Shown piece after piece: positions 49,401-61,407 of a stretch of DNA of 64,000 bases. Each line of letters opens with the position of its first letter. Within the stretch, counting starts at the first letter, position 1. This DNA comes from a bacterium (lineage in GTDB: Bacteria; Bacillota; Bacilli; Lactobacillales; Streptococcaceae). The stretch covers positions 1 through 64,000 of the forward strand of contig CAJNCJ010000009.1 in assembly GCA_905221235.1 (NCBI GenBank). Reading direction: 5' to 3'. Both the position numbers and the translations under genes were made by a program. The notes beneath the pieces are model-generated. The model was not told the DNA's origin. It made no database searches and saw only the letters and a program-made list of their open reading frames with translations.

Positions 49401-50348
49401 GTCTAGTAATAAAAATCCAAGGTCTTTAGCTGCATCTTTGAGTGGAATATCGATATAGCGACCATATTTGCCTGTAGCCGTAAAGTCTGTTCCGTTAGGC
49501 CATTCACCACTACTTGGCTCCTTCACATCTCCCCAGTACCATAGAGATTTCTTGTCATAGTTGCCATCTGTGCGGTAGTAGTTGACACGAATAGTTCCTG
49601 CAGGTTGTGGCTCGTAAGAAAAAACCTTGTAATCTTGGTTCAACCAAGCCTCATTCATCTTTGGTGCCAGTTTTTCTACCGATTTATCGCCTGTTAGATT
49701 TTTCCCAGCTGTATTATTGATGAGGAAGCTAATTTTCTTGGCTTGTTCTCCCTTTAATTTGATATCTAGGTAGTAACCATAGTCATCTTTTTTGGCATCC
49801 TTAAAGGACAAGGCTCCGTTAGGCCAGTTTTCAGAAGGTTTTTCAACATCGTCCCAAGTCCATAGTCCTTGAGCCTCCTTGTTTTCTTCAGGAAGTTTTT
49901 TGACGTGGATACGGAAGTAGTTGTCTTCGATTGGCTCTTCTGCCTTAGTTTTAGTCGTTACTGGACTAGTAGAAGTCGTTGCCTCACTTGAACGATCTTG
50001 TCCAGTTTGTGGTGCTGAATCGGCTGGGCTTGAAACAGGAGTTGTTGGATCTGTTGCAGGTTTTTCTTCTTTTTTCTCTAGGGAAGCGTTTGCATTTTTA
50101 GGTGCAGAAAGATCACTTTCTTGCTTACCAGTGCTGGCTGTTGTATCAGTAAGAGGTTGGGCAAGGGCAGTAGTAGTTTCACTATTACTTGCGTTAGTGG
50201 TTGTAGTATTTTCCTTGGCTGAGATAGTTGGTGTAGCCATAGCAAGTAGGATAAGGCTTGCGCCGATAAGGACAGAGCCAGTTCCATTCTTGAGGGAACG
50301 GATGCTGTAAACCATTTTTTTCTCAGTTTGAGCAGGTGTTTTTCTCAT
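46452..50348 (-). CDS. spuA: LPXTG-anchored surface pullulanase (SpuA-like)
   Basis: A 1298-aa extracellular glycogen/pullulan-debranching enzyme. The signal peptide is of YSIRK type (YSIRSLKNGTGSVLIG). Two CBM41 starch-binding modules lie at about 130-330, then a CBM48-like region and a GH13 catalytic domain with YNWGYDP, GFRFDMMGD (nucleophile Asp) and MLGEGW (acid Glu). A Pro/Gln-rich wall spacer precedes the sorting signal LPNTG near residue 1263, a hydrophobic stretch and a charged tail. I chose the ATG at 50348, 7 bases after GGAG; an ATG at 50354 is too close to it. Confidence 0.93.
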   Translation of the reverse strand: MRKTPAQTEKKMVYSIRSLKNGTGSVLIGASLILLAMATPTISAKENTTTTNASNSETTTALAQPLTDTTASTGKQESDLSAPKNANASLEKKEEKPATDPTTPVSSPADSAPQTGQDRSSEATTSTSPVTTKTKAEEPIEDNYFRIHVKKLPEENKEAQGLWTWDDVEKPSENWPNGALSFKDAKKDDYGYYLDIKLKGEQAKKISFLINNTAGKNLTGDKSVEKLAPKMNEAWLNQDYKVFSYEPQPAGTIRVNYYRTDGNYDKKSLWYWGDVKEPSSGEWPNGTDFTATGKYGRYIDIPLKDAAKDLGFLLLDRSKQGDDVKIRKEDYKFTDLKNHSQIFLKDDDESIYTNPYYVHDIRMTGAQHVGKSSIESSFSTLVGAKKEDILKHTNITNHLGNKVTITDVAIDEAGKKVTYSGDFSDTKHPYTVSYNADQFTTKTSWRLKDETYSYDGKLGADLKEEGKQVDLTLWSPSADKVSVVVYDKNDPEKVVGTVALEKGERGTWKQTLDSTNKLGITDFTGYYYQYQIERQGKTVLALDPYAKSLAAWNSDDAKIDDAHKVAKAAFVDPAKLGPQDLTYGKIHNFKTREDAVIYEAHVRDFTSDPAIAKDLTKPFGTFEAFIEKLDYLKDLGVTHIQLLPVLSYYFVNELKNHERLSDYASSNSNYNWGYDPQNYFSLTGMYSSDPKNPEKRIAEFKNLINEIHKRGMGAILDVVYNHTAKVDIFEDLEPNYYHFMDADGAPRTSFGGGRLGTTHHMTKRLLVDSIKYLVDTYKVDGFRFDMMGDHDAASIEEAYKAARALNPNLIMLGEGWRTYAGDENMPTKAADQDWMKHTDTVAVFSDDIRNNLKSGYPNEGQPAFITGGKRDINTIFKNLIAQPTNFEADSPGDVIQYIAAHDNLTLFDIIAQSIKKDPSKAENYAEIHRRLRLGNLMVLTAQGTPFIHSGQEYGRTKQFRDPAYKTPVAEDKVPNKSHLLRDKDGNPFDYPYFIHDSYDSSDAINKFDWTKATDGKAYPENVKSRDYMKGLIALRQSTDAFRLKSLQEIKDRVHLITVPGQNGVEKEDVVIGYQITAPNGDIYAVFVNADEKAREFNLGTAFAHLRNAEVLADENQAGPVGIANPKGLEWTEKGLKLNALTATVLRVSQGGAIVAPAVEEKPEFNLSSLTQEQGQNNGQVNTPNRVVKPEQQNPAPQTKPDSAKPDANVAETDNRPSQTTTDSQAEKPVQEPQASSVKEAVQNEAVDNSSKENTPATPAKQAELPNTGTKNDHKLLLAGISLLALLGLGFLLKNKKEN

Positions 50349-50379
50349 AATCATTCTCCAATCAATAAATTTCTTTATC

Positions 50380-50408
50380 AGTATAGCACTTAGTAAAACG
50401 ATATGCAA
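50380..50408 (-). promoter_or_regulatory. Promoter of spuA
   Basis: On the minus strand, TTGCAT (50403-50408), 17 bases, TATACT (50380-50385). It gives a short leader to the ATG at 50348. Confidence 0.65.
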
Positions 50409-50417
50409 GCGTTTTCT
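50404..50417 (-). promoter_or_regulatory. Catabolite-responsive element (cre) over the spuA -35 box
   Basis: The minus strand reads AGAAAACGCTTGCA, close to the cre consensus with two mismatches, and overlaps the -35 box. CcpA bound here should repress spuA when preferred sugars are present, as for pneumococcal and group A streptococcal pullulanases. Confidence 0.6.
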
Positions 50418-50512
50418 CAAAATTAAAACAAAAGAAAATCGCAACAGGTTTTGCTACGATTTAGCTAGTATTTCTTATAGGAAAAGATTTTGTCAAAAAA
50501 TCGTCAATCCTC

Positions 50513-50541
50513 TTGAAAAATCTAGCTAAATAGGGTATAAT
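50513..50541 (+). promoter_or_regulatory. Promoter of the rpoBC leader
   Basis: TTGAAA (50513-50518), 17 bases, TATAAT (50536-50541). The predicted start near 50548 gives a leader of about 245 nt before rpoB. Confidence 0.7.
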
Positions 50542-50565
50542 ATGAGTAATCATTTGTCGTAGGTT

Positions 50566-50640
50566 TTGTCTGAAATATTGTCCAGACAAGGCTCACAGCA
50601 GTTAAATCTTCTGAAAAAGTCAGATTTAGCTGCTCTTTTT
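50566..50640 (+). terminator. Leader hairpins with an intrinsic terminator upstream of rpoB
   Basis: A hairpin TTGTCTG/CAGACAA (50566-50589) is followed by a 13-bp stem, AGCAGTTAAATCT/AGATTTAGCTGCT (50597-50634), with a T-rich tract. The stem lies between the promoter and rpoB, so it should stop part of the transcripts. The rest of the gap to rpoB (50641-50793) shows no second clear promoter. A small RNA or an attenuator are both possible. Confidence 0.6.
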
Positions 50641-50793
50641 GTGCTTTTTTTCAGGATTTTGAGTACTTGTAACAAAGATTTAAAGATTCTGAAAATTTAT
50701 CAAAGGGACACGGTGATAGGGGTTTTACAACCATATGACGATTAGAAAGCCTGATTGATAAGGCTTGGAACTTATTTACAAAGGAGAATCATC

Positions 50794-54408
<3,615 letters not shown>

Positions 54409-54446
54409 GAATAAGCAGTTCACTTAGAATAGAAAGGGAAGAAATA

Positions 54447-57400
54447 GTGGTTGATGTAAATCGTTTTAAAAGTATGCAAATCACCCTAGCTTCTCCAAGC
54501 AAAGTCCGTTCATGGTCTTATGGAGAAGTCAAAAAACCTGAAACAATCAATTACCGTACGTTGAAACCAGAACGTGAAGGGCTCTTTGATGAAGTCATCT
54601 TTGGTCCTACAAAAGACTGGGAATGTGCTTGTGGTAAGTACAAACGTATTCGTTACAGAGGGATTGTTTGTGACCGCTGTGGGGTTGAAGTAACGCGTAC
54701 GAAAGTTCGTCGTGAGCGTATGGGGCACATCGAGTTGAAAGCTCCTGTATCTCACATCTGGTACTTCAAGGGGATTCCAAGTCGTATGGGCTTGACCCTT
54801 GATATGAGCCCTCGTGCCCTCGAGGAAGTTATCTACTTTGCGGCTTATGTGGTGATTGATCCGAAGGATACACCACTTGAGCACAAGTCTATCATGACAG
54901 AACGCGAATACCGTGAGCGCTTGCGTGAGTATGGTTATGGATCATTTGTTGCCAAGATGGGTGCCGAAGCCATCCAAGACCTTTTGAAACAAGTAGATCT
55001 TGAAAAAGAAATTGCTGAACTCAAAGAAGAATTGAAAACAGCAACTGGACAAAAACGTGTTAAAGCCATCCGTCGTTTGGATGTTTTGGATGCCTTTTAC
55101 AAGTCTGGAAATAAACCTGAATGGATGATTCTCAACATCCTTCCAGTTATTCCACCAGATCTTCGTCCAATGTTGCAGTTGGATGGTGGCCGTTTTGCCT
55201 CATCTGACTTGAATGACCTTTACCGCCGTGTTATCAACCGTAACAACCGTTTGGCTCGTTTGCTTGAGTTGAATGCACCAGGTATCATCGTTCAAAATGA
55301 GAAGCGTATGCTTCAAGAAGCGGTTGACGCTTTGATTGACAATGGTCGTCGTGGTCGTCCAATCACAGGACCAGGTAGCCGTCCACTGAAATCATTGAGC
55401 CACATGCTTAAAGGGAAACAAGGACGCTTCCGTCAAAACTTGCTCGGTAAACGTGTTGACTTCTCAGGACGTTCCGTTATCGCCGTTGGTCCAACTCTTA
55501 AGATGTACCAATGTGGTGTGCCACGTGAAATGGCGATCGAGCTCTTTAAACCATTTGTCATGCGTGAAATCGTTGCCCGTGATATCGTGCAAAACGTTAA
55601 AGCAGCTAAACGCTTGGTGGAACGCGGAGATGAGCGTATCTGGGATATCCTTGAAGAAGTAATCAAAGAACACCCAGTGCTTTTGAACCGCGCACCGACC
55701 CTTCACCGTTTGGGTATCCAAGCCTTCGAGCCAGTCTTGATTGATGGTAAGGCCCTTCGCTTACACCCACTTGTCTGTGAAGCCTACAATGCCGACTTTG
55801 ACGGGGACCAAATGGCCATCCACGTACCGCTTTCAGAAGAAGCCCAAGCAGAAGCTCGTATCTTGATGCTCGCTGCTGAGCACATCTTGAACCCGAAAGA
55901 TGGTAAACCAGTTGTTACTCCATCTCAGGATATGGTTTTGGGTAACTACTACTTGACCATGGAAGAAGCTGGTCGTGAAGGTGAAGGAATGGTCTTCAAA
56001 GACCGTGACGAAGCGGTTATGGCTTACCGTAATGGCTATGTTCACCTTCACTCACGTGTTGGTATCGCAACAGACAGTCTCAACAAGCCTTGGACAGAAG
56101 AGCAAAAACACAAGGTCTTGCTTACAACAGTTGGTAAAATCCTCTTCAACGACATCATGCCAGAGGGCCTACCATACTTGCAAGAACCAAACAATGCCAA
56201 CTTGACAGAAGGCGTTCCAGCTAAATACTTCTTGCCACTTGGTGGAGATATCAAGGAAGCAATCAGTAAACTTGAAATTAACCCTCCATTCAAGAAGAAA
56301 AACCTTGGAAATATCATCGCTGAAATCTTCAAACGTTTCCGTACGACAGAAACTTCTGCTCTACTTGACCGTATGAAGAACCTCGGTTACCACCACTCAA
56401 CTCTTGCAGGATTGACAGTGGGTATCGCCGATATCCCAGTCGTTGATGACAAGGCTGAAATCATTGAAGAATCACACAAACGTGTAGAACAAATCACAAA
56501 ACAATTCCGTCGTGGTATGATCACAGACGACGAGCGTTACAATGCTGTTACAGCTGAATGGCGTGCAGCCCGTGAAAAACTAGAGAAACGTTTGATTGCC
56601 AACCAAGATCCTAAGAACCCAATCGTTATGATGATGGACTCTGGAGCCCGTGGTAATATCTCAAACTTCTCACAGCTTGCCGGTATGCGTGGTCTGATGG
56701 CTGCTCCGAATGGACGTATCATGGAATTGCCAATCCTTTCAAACTTCCGTGAAGGTTTGTCAGTACTCGAAATGTTCTTCTCAACTCACGGTGCCCGTAA
56801 AGGTATGACCGATACGGCCCTTAAGACAGCCGACTCAGGTTACTTGACTCGTCGTTTGGTTGACGTTGCCCAAGACGTTATCATCCGTGAGGATGACTGT
56901 GGAACAGATCGTGGTCTCTTGATCCGCTCTATCGCAGAAGGAAAAGAGATGATCGAGTCTCTCGAGGAGCGTCTCAACGGTCGTTATACTAAGAAAACTG
57001 TTAAACATCCAGAAACTGGTGCAGTGATTATCGGTCCAAATGAGTTGATTACAGAAGACAAGGCGCGTGAAATTGTTAATGCTGGTGTGGAAGAAGTTAC
57101 TATCCGCTCCGTATTTACATGTAACACTCGTCACGGTGTATGCCGTCACTGTTATGGTATCAACTTGGCGACTGGTGATGCGGTTGAAGTTGGTGAAGCA
57201 GTTGGTACAATCGCTGCCCAATCTATCGGGGAACCTGGTACACAGCTTACAATGCGTACCTTCCACACGGGTGGGGTTGCCTCAAATACCGATATCACTC
57301 AGGGTCTTCCTCGTGTCCAAGAAATCTTTGAAGCCCGCAATCCTAAAGGGGAAGCGGTTATCACAGAGGTTAAAGGACAAGTTACCGCTATCGAAGAAGA

Positions 57401-58124
57401 TGCATCAACTCGTACCAAGAAAGTCTTTGTTAAGGGTGAAACTGGTGAAGGTGAATACGTTGTTCCATTTACAGCTCGTATGCGTGTTGAAGTTGGGGAC
57501 CAAGTAGCGCGTGGTGCCGCTCTTACAGAAGGTTCTATCCAACCAAAACGTCTCCTTGCAGTCCGTGATGTCTTGTCAGTTGAAACTTATCTTCTCGGCG
57601 AAGTACAAAAAGTTTACCGTAGCCAAGGGGTAGAAATCGGTGACAAACACATCGAGGTAATGGTTCGTCAAATGATCCGTAAAGTTCGTGTCATGGATCC
57701 AGGTGACACAGATCTTCTCATGGGTACCCTCATGGATATCAATGACTTTACAGATGCCAACAAAGATGTTCTTATCGCAGGTGGAGTGCCAGCGACAGGT
57801 CGCCCAGTTCTTATGGGAATTACCAAAGCCTCACTTGAAACAAACAGTTTCTTGTCAGCGGCTTCCTTCCAGGAAACAACTCGTGTCCTTACTGACGCAG
57901 CTATCCGTGGTAAGAAAGACCATCTCCTTGGACTTAAAGAAAATGTTATCATCGGTAAGATCATCCCAGCAGGTACTGGTATGGCTCGTTACCGTAACCT
58001 TGAACCACATGCTGTTAACGAAGAAGAATACCTTAACCCTCCAGTAGAGGAAGAAGGAAATGAAGAAACAACAGAAGTAGTTGTGGATACTGCCGTTGAA
58101 ATTGTGGAAGAAACAGTAGAATAA
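54447..58124 (+). CDS. rpoC: DNA-directed RNA polymerase beta' subunit
   Basis: RpoC (1225 aa). The start is GTG, preceded by AAAGGGAAG. The N-terminal zinc finger is seen in ECACGKYK and CDRCGVEV; the catalytic magnesium site is [12 protein letters not shown] (about residues 447-458). The trigger loop and the second zinc cluster ([13 protein letters not shown]) are present. It lies 38 bases after rpoB and is co-transcribed with it. Confidence 0.98.
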   Translation: MVDVNRFKSMQITLASPSKVRSWSYGEVKKPETINYRTLKPEREGLFDEVIFGPTKDWECACGKYKRIRYRGIVCDRCGVEVTRTKVRRERMGHIELKAPVSHIWYFKGIPSRMGLTLDMSPRALEEVIYFAAYVVIDPKDTPLEHKSIMTEREYRERLREYGYGSFVAKMGAEAIQDLLKQVDLEKEIAELKEELKTATGQKRVKAIRRLDVLDAFYKSGNKPEWMILNILPVIPPDLRPMLQLDGGRFASSDLNDLYRRVINRNNRLARLLELNAPGIIVQNEKRMLQEAVDALIDNGRRGRPITGPGSRPLKSLSHMLKGKQGRFRQNLLGKRVDFSGRSVIAVGPTLKMYQCGVPREMAIELFKPFVMREIVARDIVQNVKAAKRLVERGDERIWDILEEVIKEHPVLLNRAPTLHRLGIQAFEPVLIDGKALRLHPLVCEAYNADFDGDQMAIHVPLSEEAQAEARILMLAAEHILNPKDGKPVVTPSQDMVLGNYYLTMEEAGREGEGMVFKDRDEAVMAYRNGYVHLHSRVGIATDSLNKPWTEEQKHKVLLTTVGKILFNDIMPEGLPYLQEPNNANLTEGVPAKYFLPLGGDIKEAISKLEINPPFKKKNLGNIIAEIFKRFRTTETSALLDRMKNLGYHHSTLAGLTVGIADIPVVDDKAEIIEESHKRVEQITKQFRRGMITDDERYNAVTAEWRAAREKLEKRLIANQDPKNPIVMMMDSGARGNISNFSQLAGMRGLMAAPNGRIMELPILSNFREGLSVLEMFFSTHGARKGMTDTALKTADSGYLTRRLVDVAQDVIIREDDCGTDRGLLIRSIAEGKEMIESLEERLNGRYTKKTVKHPETGAVIIGPNELITEDKAREIVNAGVEEVTIRSVFTCNTRHGVCRHCYGINLATGDAVEVGEAVGTIAAQSIGEPGTQLTMRTFHTGGVASNTDITQGLPRVQEIFEARNPKGEAVITEVKGQVTAIEEDASTRTKKVFVKGETGEGEYVVPFTARMRVEVGDQVARGAALTEGSIQPKRLLAVRDVLSVETYLLGEVQKVYRSQGVEIGDKHIEVMVRQMIRKVRVMDPGDTDLLMGTLMDINDFTDANKDVLIAGGVPATGRPVLMGITKASLETNSFLSAASFQETTRVLTDAAIRGKKDHLLGLKENVIIGKIIPAGTGMARYRNLEPHAVNEEEYLNPPVEEEGNEETTEVVVDTAVEIVEETVE

Positions 58125-58129
58125 GAGAG

Positions 58130-58165
58130 AATGAGAGAACCTTCGGGTTCTCTTTCTCTTTTCTG
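58130..58165 (+). terminator. Terminator after rpoC
   Basis: GAGAGAACC, TTCG, GGTTCTCTT followed by a T-rich tract. A UUCG tetraloop closes the stem, a very stable type. Confidence 0.85.
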
Positions 58166-58232
58166 AAAACTTTCTCCATTTTTCCATGAAATATGGTAAA
58201 ATAAAAGAAAGAAGCTGACAAAGGAGACGGGT

Positions 58233-58646
58233 ATGGAACAAACATTTTTTATCATTAAACCAGATGGTGTAAAAAGAGGACTAGTGGGGGAAGTGTTGAA
58301 ACGCATCGAACAACGTGGATTGACAATCGAAAAATTGGAGTTGCGTACAAAGGTTTCAGAAGAGTTGATTGACCAGCACTATCAGGACTTGGTTGGTCAA
58401 AGTTTTTACCCACCGATTCGTGAATTCATGACTTCAGGCCCAGTTCTTGTGGGTGTAATTTCAGGTCCCAAAGTAATCGAAACTTGGCGGACTATGATGG
58501 GTGCGACTCGTCCAGAAGAAGCTTTACCAGGAACGATTCGAGGTGATTTTGCAAAAGCTGCTGGAGAAAATCAGGTTATCCAAAATGTTGTACATGGGTC
58601 AGATTCAGAAGAGTCAGCTAAGCGAGAGATTGCTCTTTGGTTTTAA
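58233..58646 (+). CDS. ndk: Nucleoside diphosphate kinase
   Basis: Ndk (137 aa) transfers phosphate among nucleoside di- and triphosphates through a phosphohistidine, seen in [12 protein letters not shown] (residue 121). The start [20 protein letters not shown] is typical. AAAGGAG lies before the ATG. It stands alone after rpoC, with a promoter-like TAAAAT just upstream. Confidence 0.96.
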   Translation: MEQTFFIIKPDGVKRGLVGEVLKRIEQRGLTIEKLELRTKVSEELIDQHYQDLVGQSFYPPIREFMTSGPVLVGVISGPKVIETWRTMMGATRPEEALPGTIRGDFAKAAGENQVIQNVVHGSDSEESAKREIALWF

Positions 58647-58705
58647 GAGTGGATTGGCTCAATCAATTAGTTAAAAGCTCATTTGAATAGAAAGTATAGT
58701 CACAT

Positions 58706-58738
58706 AAAAAAGAAAGGACTAACTTCGTCCTTTCTCAT
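58706..58738 (-). terminator. Terminator of the choline-binding protein gene
   Basis: AGAAAGGAC (58711-58719) and GTCCTTTCT (58727-58735) form the stem. On the minus strand it is followed by a run of T residues, so it serves the minus-strand gene at 58894. The plus-strand side has no T-run, so it is weak for ndk. The rest of the 247-base gap between the two genes holds nothing I recognise. Confidence 0.65.
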
Positions 58739-58893
58739 TCTTAGCTTTTCTTCAACCTACTACAGTAGATAAACATACTGAATAGCTACTGTCTTGACTC
58801 ATTTAATTCTTAAAAATTGATAGAGTTGACAAATGGTAGAAAAAAGCTCTTTTTACTAAGTTAAGTATCAACTACAGTTACGATTAGCATTCG

Positions 58894-59877
58894 TTACTTA
58901 GCCCACTCACCATTATAGTTTACGTAGTAACCATCTACTGTGGTATTAACAGCTAGAGCACCTGAACCATAGGCATAATACCATTTACCATTGATTTGGA
59001 ACCAGCCTGTCTTCATATCTCCATTACTTGCATTTAGGTAGTACCAAATTGAACCATCTTGATACCAACCAGTTGCCATTGCTCCTGATGAACGAAGGTA
59101 GTACCAACGGTTACCAACATATACCCAACCTGTCTTCATATCACCATTTTTATTATCTAAATAATACCAAGTTGAACCATCTTGATACCAACCAATTGCC
59201 ATTGCACCTGATGAACGGAGGTAGTACCACTTATTGCCAATTTGCTTCCAACCAGTTTGCATGATACCAGTTTCTGAATCTAGATAGTACCAAGCTGAAC
59301 CATCATTTATCCAACCTACACGTCTTTCACCACCAAGATTCTTATTCCCAGAATTTCCTGTTTTTGCTAGGTAATACCAGTTAGATTGATCATAAAGCCA
59401 ACCTGTCTTTAAATAATGATCTTGATCAAAGTAGTAGTATGCTAATTTAAGAACTTCGGGACCTTCCCAGCCTTCACCATGTTTTTTCCCAACGGTTAAG
59501 GAATATTTTAGCTCTAATTCTTGCCAACCAACAAACTCTTGTAGCACTCCATTTTCGTCAAAGTAGTACCATTCTGGCATTGGGGAACCTTCTAATCTGA
59601 TACCATTAGGGTAAGGACCAATTGTATATCCTTTAACTGGCATTGGAATGTACTGCCAACCAACAACCATTTCGCCATTATAATCAAAATAATAGGTCTT
59701 CCCATCAATCACTCGCCAGTCCGTTTCTTTGAGGTCCCCCTTTTTGTAATAGGTTCTACCGTTTTCTTGGACAAACTGCCATCCTTCAGAGTTATCTGCA
59801 AATACTGTATTCGTAGCTAGCAAACCAAAGAAAATTACTGTTAGTCCAGCTTGCATAGTTTTTTTCAAAAGTTTCAT
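58894..59877 (-). CDS. Choline-binding surface protein (CbpC/CbpF/CbpJ-like)
   Basis: A 327-aa secreted protein made almost only of choline-binding repeats with the GW/WYYL pattern, anchoring it to phosphocholine on teichoic acids. The signal peptide MKLLKKTMQAGLTVIFFGLL is followed by a likely cut after VFA (about residue 27). The middle repeats (GSTWYYLDNKNGDMKTGW and kin) are near identical to each other. The first third (QENGRTYYKKGDLKET) resembles pneumococcal CbpC and CbpF from memory. No catalytic domain is seen. Its start overlaps a small peptide gene by ATGA. Confidence 0.88.
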   Translation of the reverse strand: MKLLKKTMQAGLTVIFFGLLATNTVFADNSEGWQFVQENGRTYYKKGDLKETDWRVIDGKTYYFDYNGEMVVGWQYIPMPVKGYTIGPYPNGIRLEGSPMPEWYYFDENGVLQEFVGWQELELKYSLTVGKKHGEGWEGPEVLKLAYYYFDQDHYLKTGWLYDQSNWYYLAKTGNSGNKNLGGERRVGWINDGSAWYYLDSETGIMQTGWKQIGNKWYYLRSSGAMAIGWYQDGSTWYYLDNKNGDMKTGWVYVGNRWYYLRSSGAMATGWYQDGSIWYYLNASNGDMKTGWFQINGKWYYAYGSGALAVNTTVDGYYVNYNGEWAK

Positions 59878-60047
59878 TTATATATACCTCCAATATTAAA
59901 TCCACTCACCAGATGAAGCGAAATTATAAACTTTACCAATTGTCTATTCTTCTGAACAAACTGTTGATAGGGAATTGTATTGCCAAATGCAAGAACACTT
60001 AGTAATACAAATATAACTATTTTTTTAATTCCACGTTTTTTTCTCAT
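59874..60047 (-). CDS. Small secreted peptide, candidate Phr-type pheromone precursor
   Basis: 57 codons with a basic start MRKKRGIKK, a hydrophobic segment IVIFVLLSVLAFG and a polar C-terminal half (from about residue 24). AAAGGGG lies before the ATG, and the promoter at 60080-60108 gives a 26-nt leader. The stop overlaps the start of the choline-binding gene (ATGA), whose own GGAGG lies inside this frame. Position and shape match phrA beside tprA in pneumococcus. Doubt: a second frame also reads sensibly near the 3' end (GKVYNFASSGEWI), so it may instead be a decayed remnant. Confidence 0.5.
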   Translation of the reverse strand: MRKKRGIKKIVIFVLLSVLAFGNTIPYQQFVQKNRQLVKFIISLHLVSGFNIGGIYK

Positions 60048-60079
60048 GCAATGAAACCCCTTTCTGTTTCCTTGTTTTT

Positions 60080-60108
60080 ATTCTAACAGATATATTTTAT
60101 TTAGTCAA
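60080..60108 (-). promoter_or_regulatory. Promoter of the small peptide/choline-binding protein operon
   Basis: On the minus strand TTGACT (60103-60108), 17 bases, TAGAAT (60080-60085). A copy of TTTTGAACT (plus strand 60123-60131) lies just upstream. Confidence 0.7.
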
Positions 60109-60122
60109 TTGCTTTTATTATG

Positions 60123-60190
60123 TTTTGAACTTTTTTTTCTCATTATTACCATGAGGAATTATTTATTTCTTTAACTTGCTATTTTGAACT
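60123..60190. promoter_or_regulatory. Repeated TTTTGAACT motif, putative regulator operator
   Basis: TTTTGAACT occurs at 60123-60131 and again at 60182-60190, in the 191-base divergent gap. The first lies behind the minus-strand promoter, the second within the spacer of the plus-strand promoter (TTGCTA at 60176-60181, TATAAT at 60199-60204). A regulator that binds both would control both sides. Confidence 0.45.
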
Positions 60191-60238
60191 AAAAATTTTA
60201 TAATGAAATTAAGCAAATAGGAAGGTTTATTATCTTTA

Positions 60239-61102
60239 ATGAATACACTCGCAGAGAAATTCAGATTGAAAAGAAAAGAGTTGAGACTCTCCCAACAAAC
60301 TCTTGCAGAAGGAATTTGTGAACAAAGCCAGATTAGTAAAATTGAGAGAGGGCATTTCATTCCCTCCGCAGACCTTTTGTTCAAACTTTCACAACGACTT
60401 GAAGTACCATTAGATTATTTTTTTAATGAACAAATTGAAATTAAATCTAACCTCTCTAATTTCAAGCAATTATCTACTCACCTATTAGATGATAGAAATT
60501 ATGACGATTTGGAATATATTTATAGAATAGAGATTGAACGAAGTACTTTTCTAACACTAGAAGACCGAACTTACCTTGAATGGATTAAAGCTATTATTGA
60601 CTTCTATCAATATGACAGTAAGTGTGAGGCTATTTCTTCATTGGAAAATATATTATTAAAAGTCTCTTCAAATACTCTGATTTATTTAAAGGCGTTGAAT
60701 ACTCTATCTAATTTCTATTCCTTAGTGGGTCGTGAACAAGAATATGAGGCAAACTACTCTCATTTGATGGAGTTATATCAGACAAAAAATTTTGAGCATC
60801 AAGAGTTTTTATTTGGCTACATCAGAGTTCGTTACAACTACGCTCACTACCTAGTGTCAAAGGAAAAATATAACGAAGCCATCCAAGAAGCTCTTGAGAC
60901 GATTGAACTCTGTAAACAAAGACAGACAAGCTACCAACTGGCTCCCCTACTTATTCTTGTAGGAAATGCTGGAGCCAAATTTCTAGACAAAGAACAAGTC
61001 AAAAATTATTATATAGAAGCAAGAGAGTTATGTAAGATTTATAACAATCCTTTAATGTTGATGAAGATAGAAAATTATTTGAAGGAATTAGATACTGTTT
61101 AG
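60239..61102 (+). CDS. tprA: PlcR/TprA-like peptide-responsive transcriptional regulator
   Basis: A 287-aa regulator with an N-terminal XRE helix-turn-helix (about residues 6-60; LSQQTLAEGICEQSQISKIE) and a C-terminal region of TPR-like helices, which in PlcR, NprR and TprA bind an imported signal peptide. It is divergent from a small peptide gene, like tprA/phrA of S. pneumoniae D39, where the regulator represses and the peptide relieves. AGGAAGG lies upstream. The gene symbol is from recall of the pneumococcal locus, not a search. Confidence 0.8.
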   Translation: MNTLAEKFRLKRKELRLSQQTLAEGICEQSQISKIERGHFIPSADLLFKLSQRLEVPLDYFFNEQIEIKSNLSNFKQLSTHLLDDRNYDDLEYIYRIEIERSTFLTLEDRTYLEWIKAIIDFYQYDSKCEAISSLENILLKVSSNTLIYLKALNTLSNFYSLVGREQEYEANYSHLMELYQTKNFEHQEFLFGYIRVRYNYAHYLVSKEKYNEAIQEALETIELCKQRQTSYQLAPLLILVGNAGAKFLDKEQVKNYYIEARELCKIYNNPLMLMKIENYLKELDTV

Positions 61103-61146
61103 TTAATCTTGACATTATAGTTTTTCTGAAACGTTAAATAACCTGT

Positions 61147-61179
61147 AAGGCTGATAGTGAAATGAATACTATCAGCCTT
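61147..61179 (+). terminator. Terminator-like hairpin after the tprA-like gene
   Basis: AAGGCTGATAGT and ACTATCAGCCTT form a perfect 12-bp stem. The T-run after it is weak (ATTTC). Confidence 0.65.
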
Positions 61180-61190
61180 ATTTCAAATTT

Positions 61191-61303
61191 ATATTCTTCC
61201 AAAATCTCTTCAAACCACGTCAGCTCTATCTGCAACCTCAAAACAGTGTTTTGAGCAACCTGTGGCTAGCTTCCTAGTTTGCTCTTTGATTTTCATTGAG
61301 TAT
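61191..61303 (+). repeat. BOX element (boxA-boxC)
   Basis: A 113-bp BOX element with ends ATATTCTTCC (variant) and CATTGAGTAT, boxA and boxC, no boxB. With the hairpin upstream it accounts for most of the 305-base gap before the next gene. A TATAAT for that gene lies at 61378-61383. Confidence 0.83.
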
Positions 61304-61407
61304 TAGTCTCTGGTGTTTGTTTAGCGTCTTAAAAAGACATTTGAGAAGATTGGAAACAGTTCTCTCTTTTCTCCGAGTATAATGATTGGTAGGAAGGGAG
61401 AGAAAAG

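Noticed and set aside
49921..50310. A 129-codon plus-strand frame over the start of spuA
   Set aside because: Antisense to the signal peptide and Thr/Ser-rich region, which gives a Val/Ala-rich shadow; no binding site.
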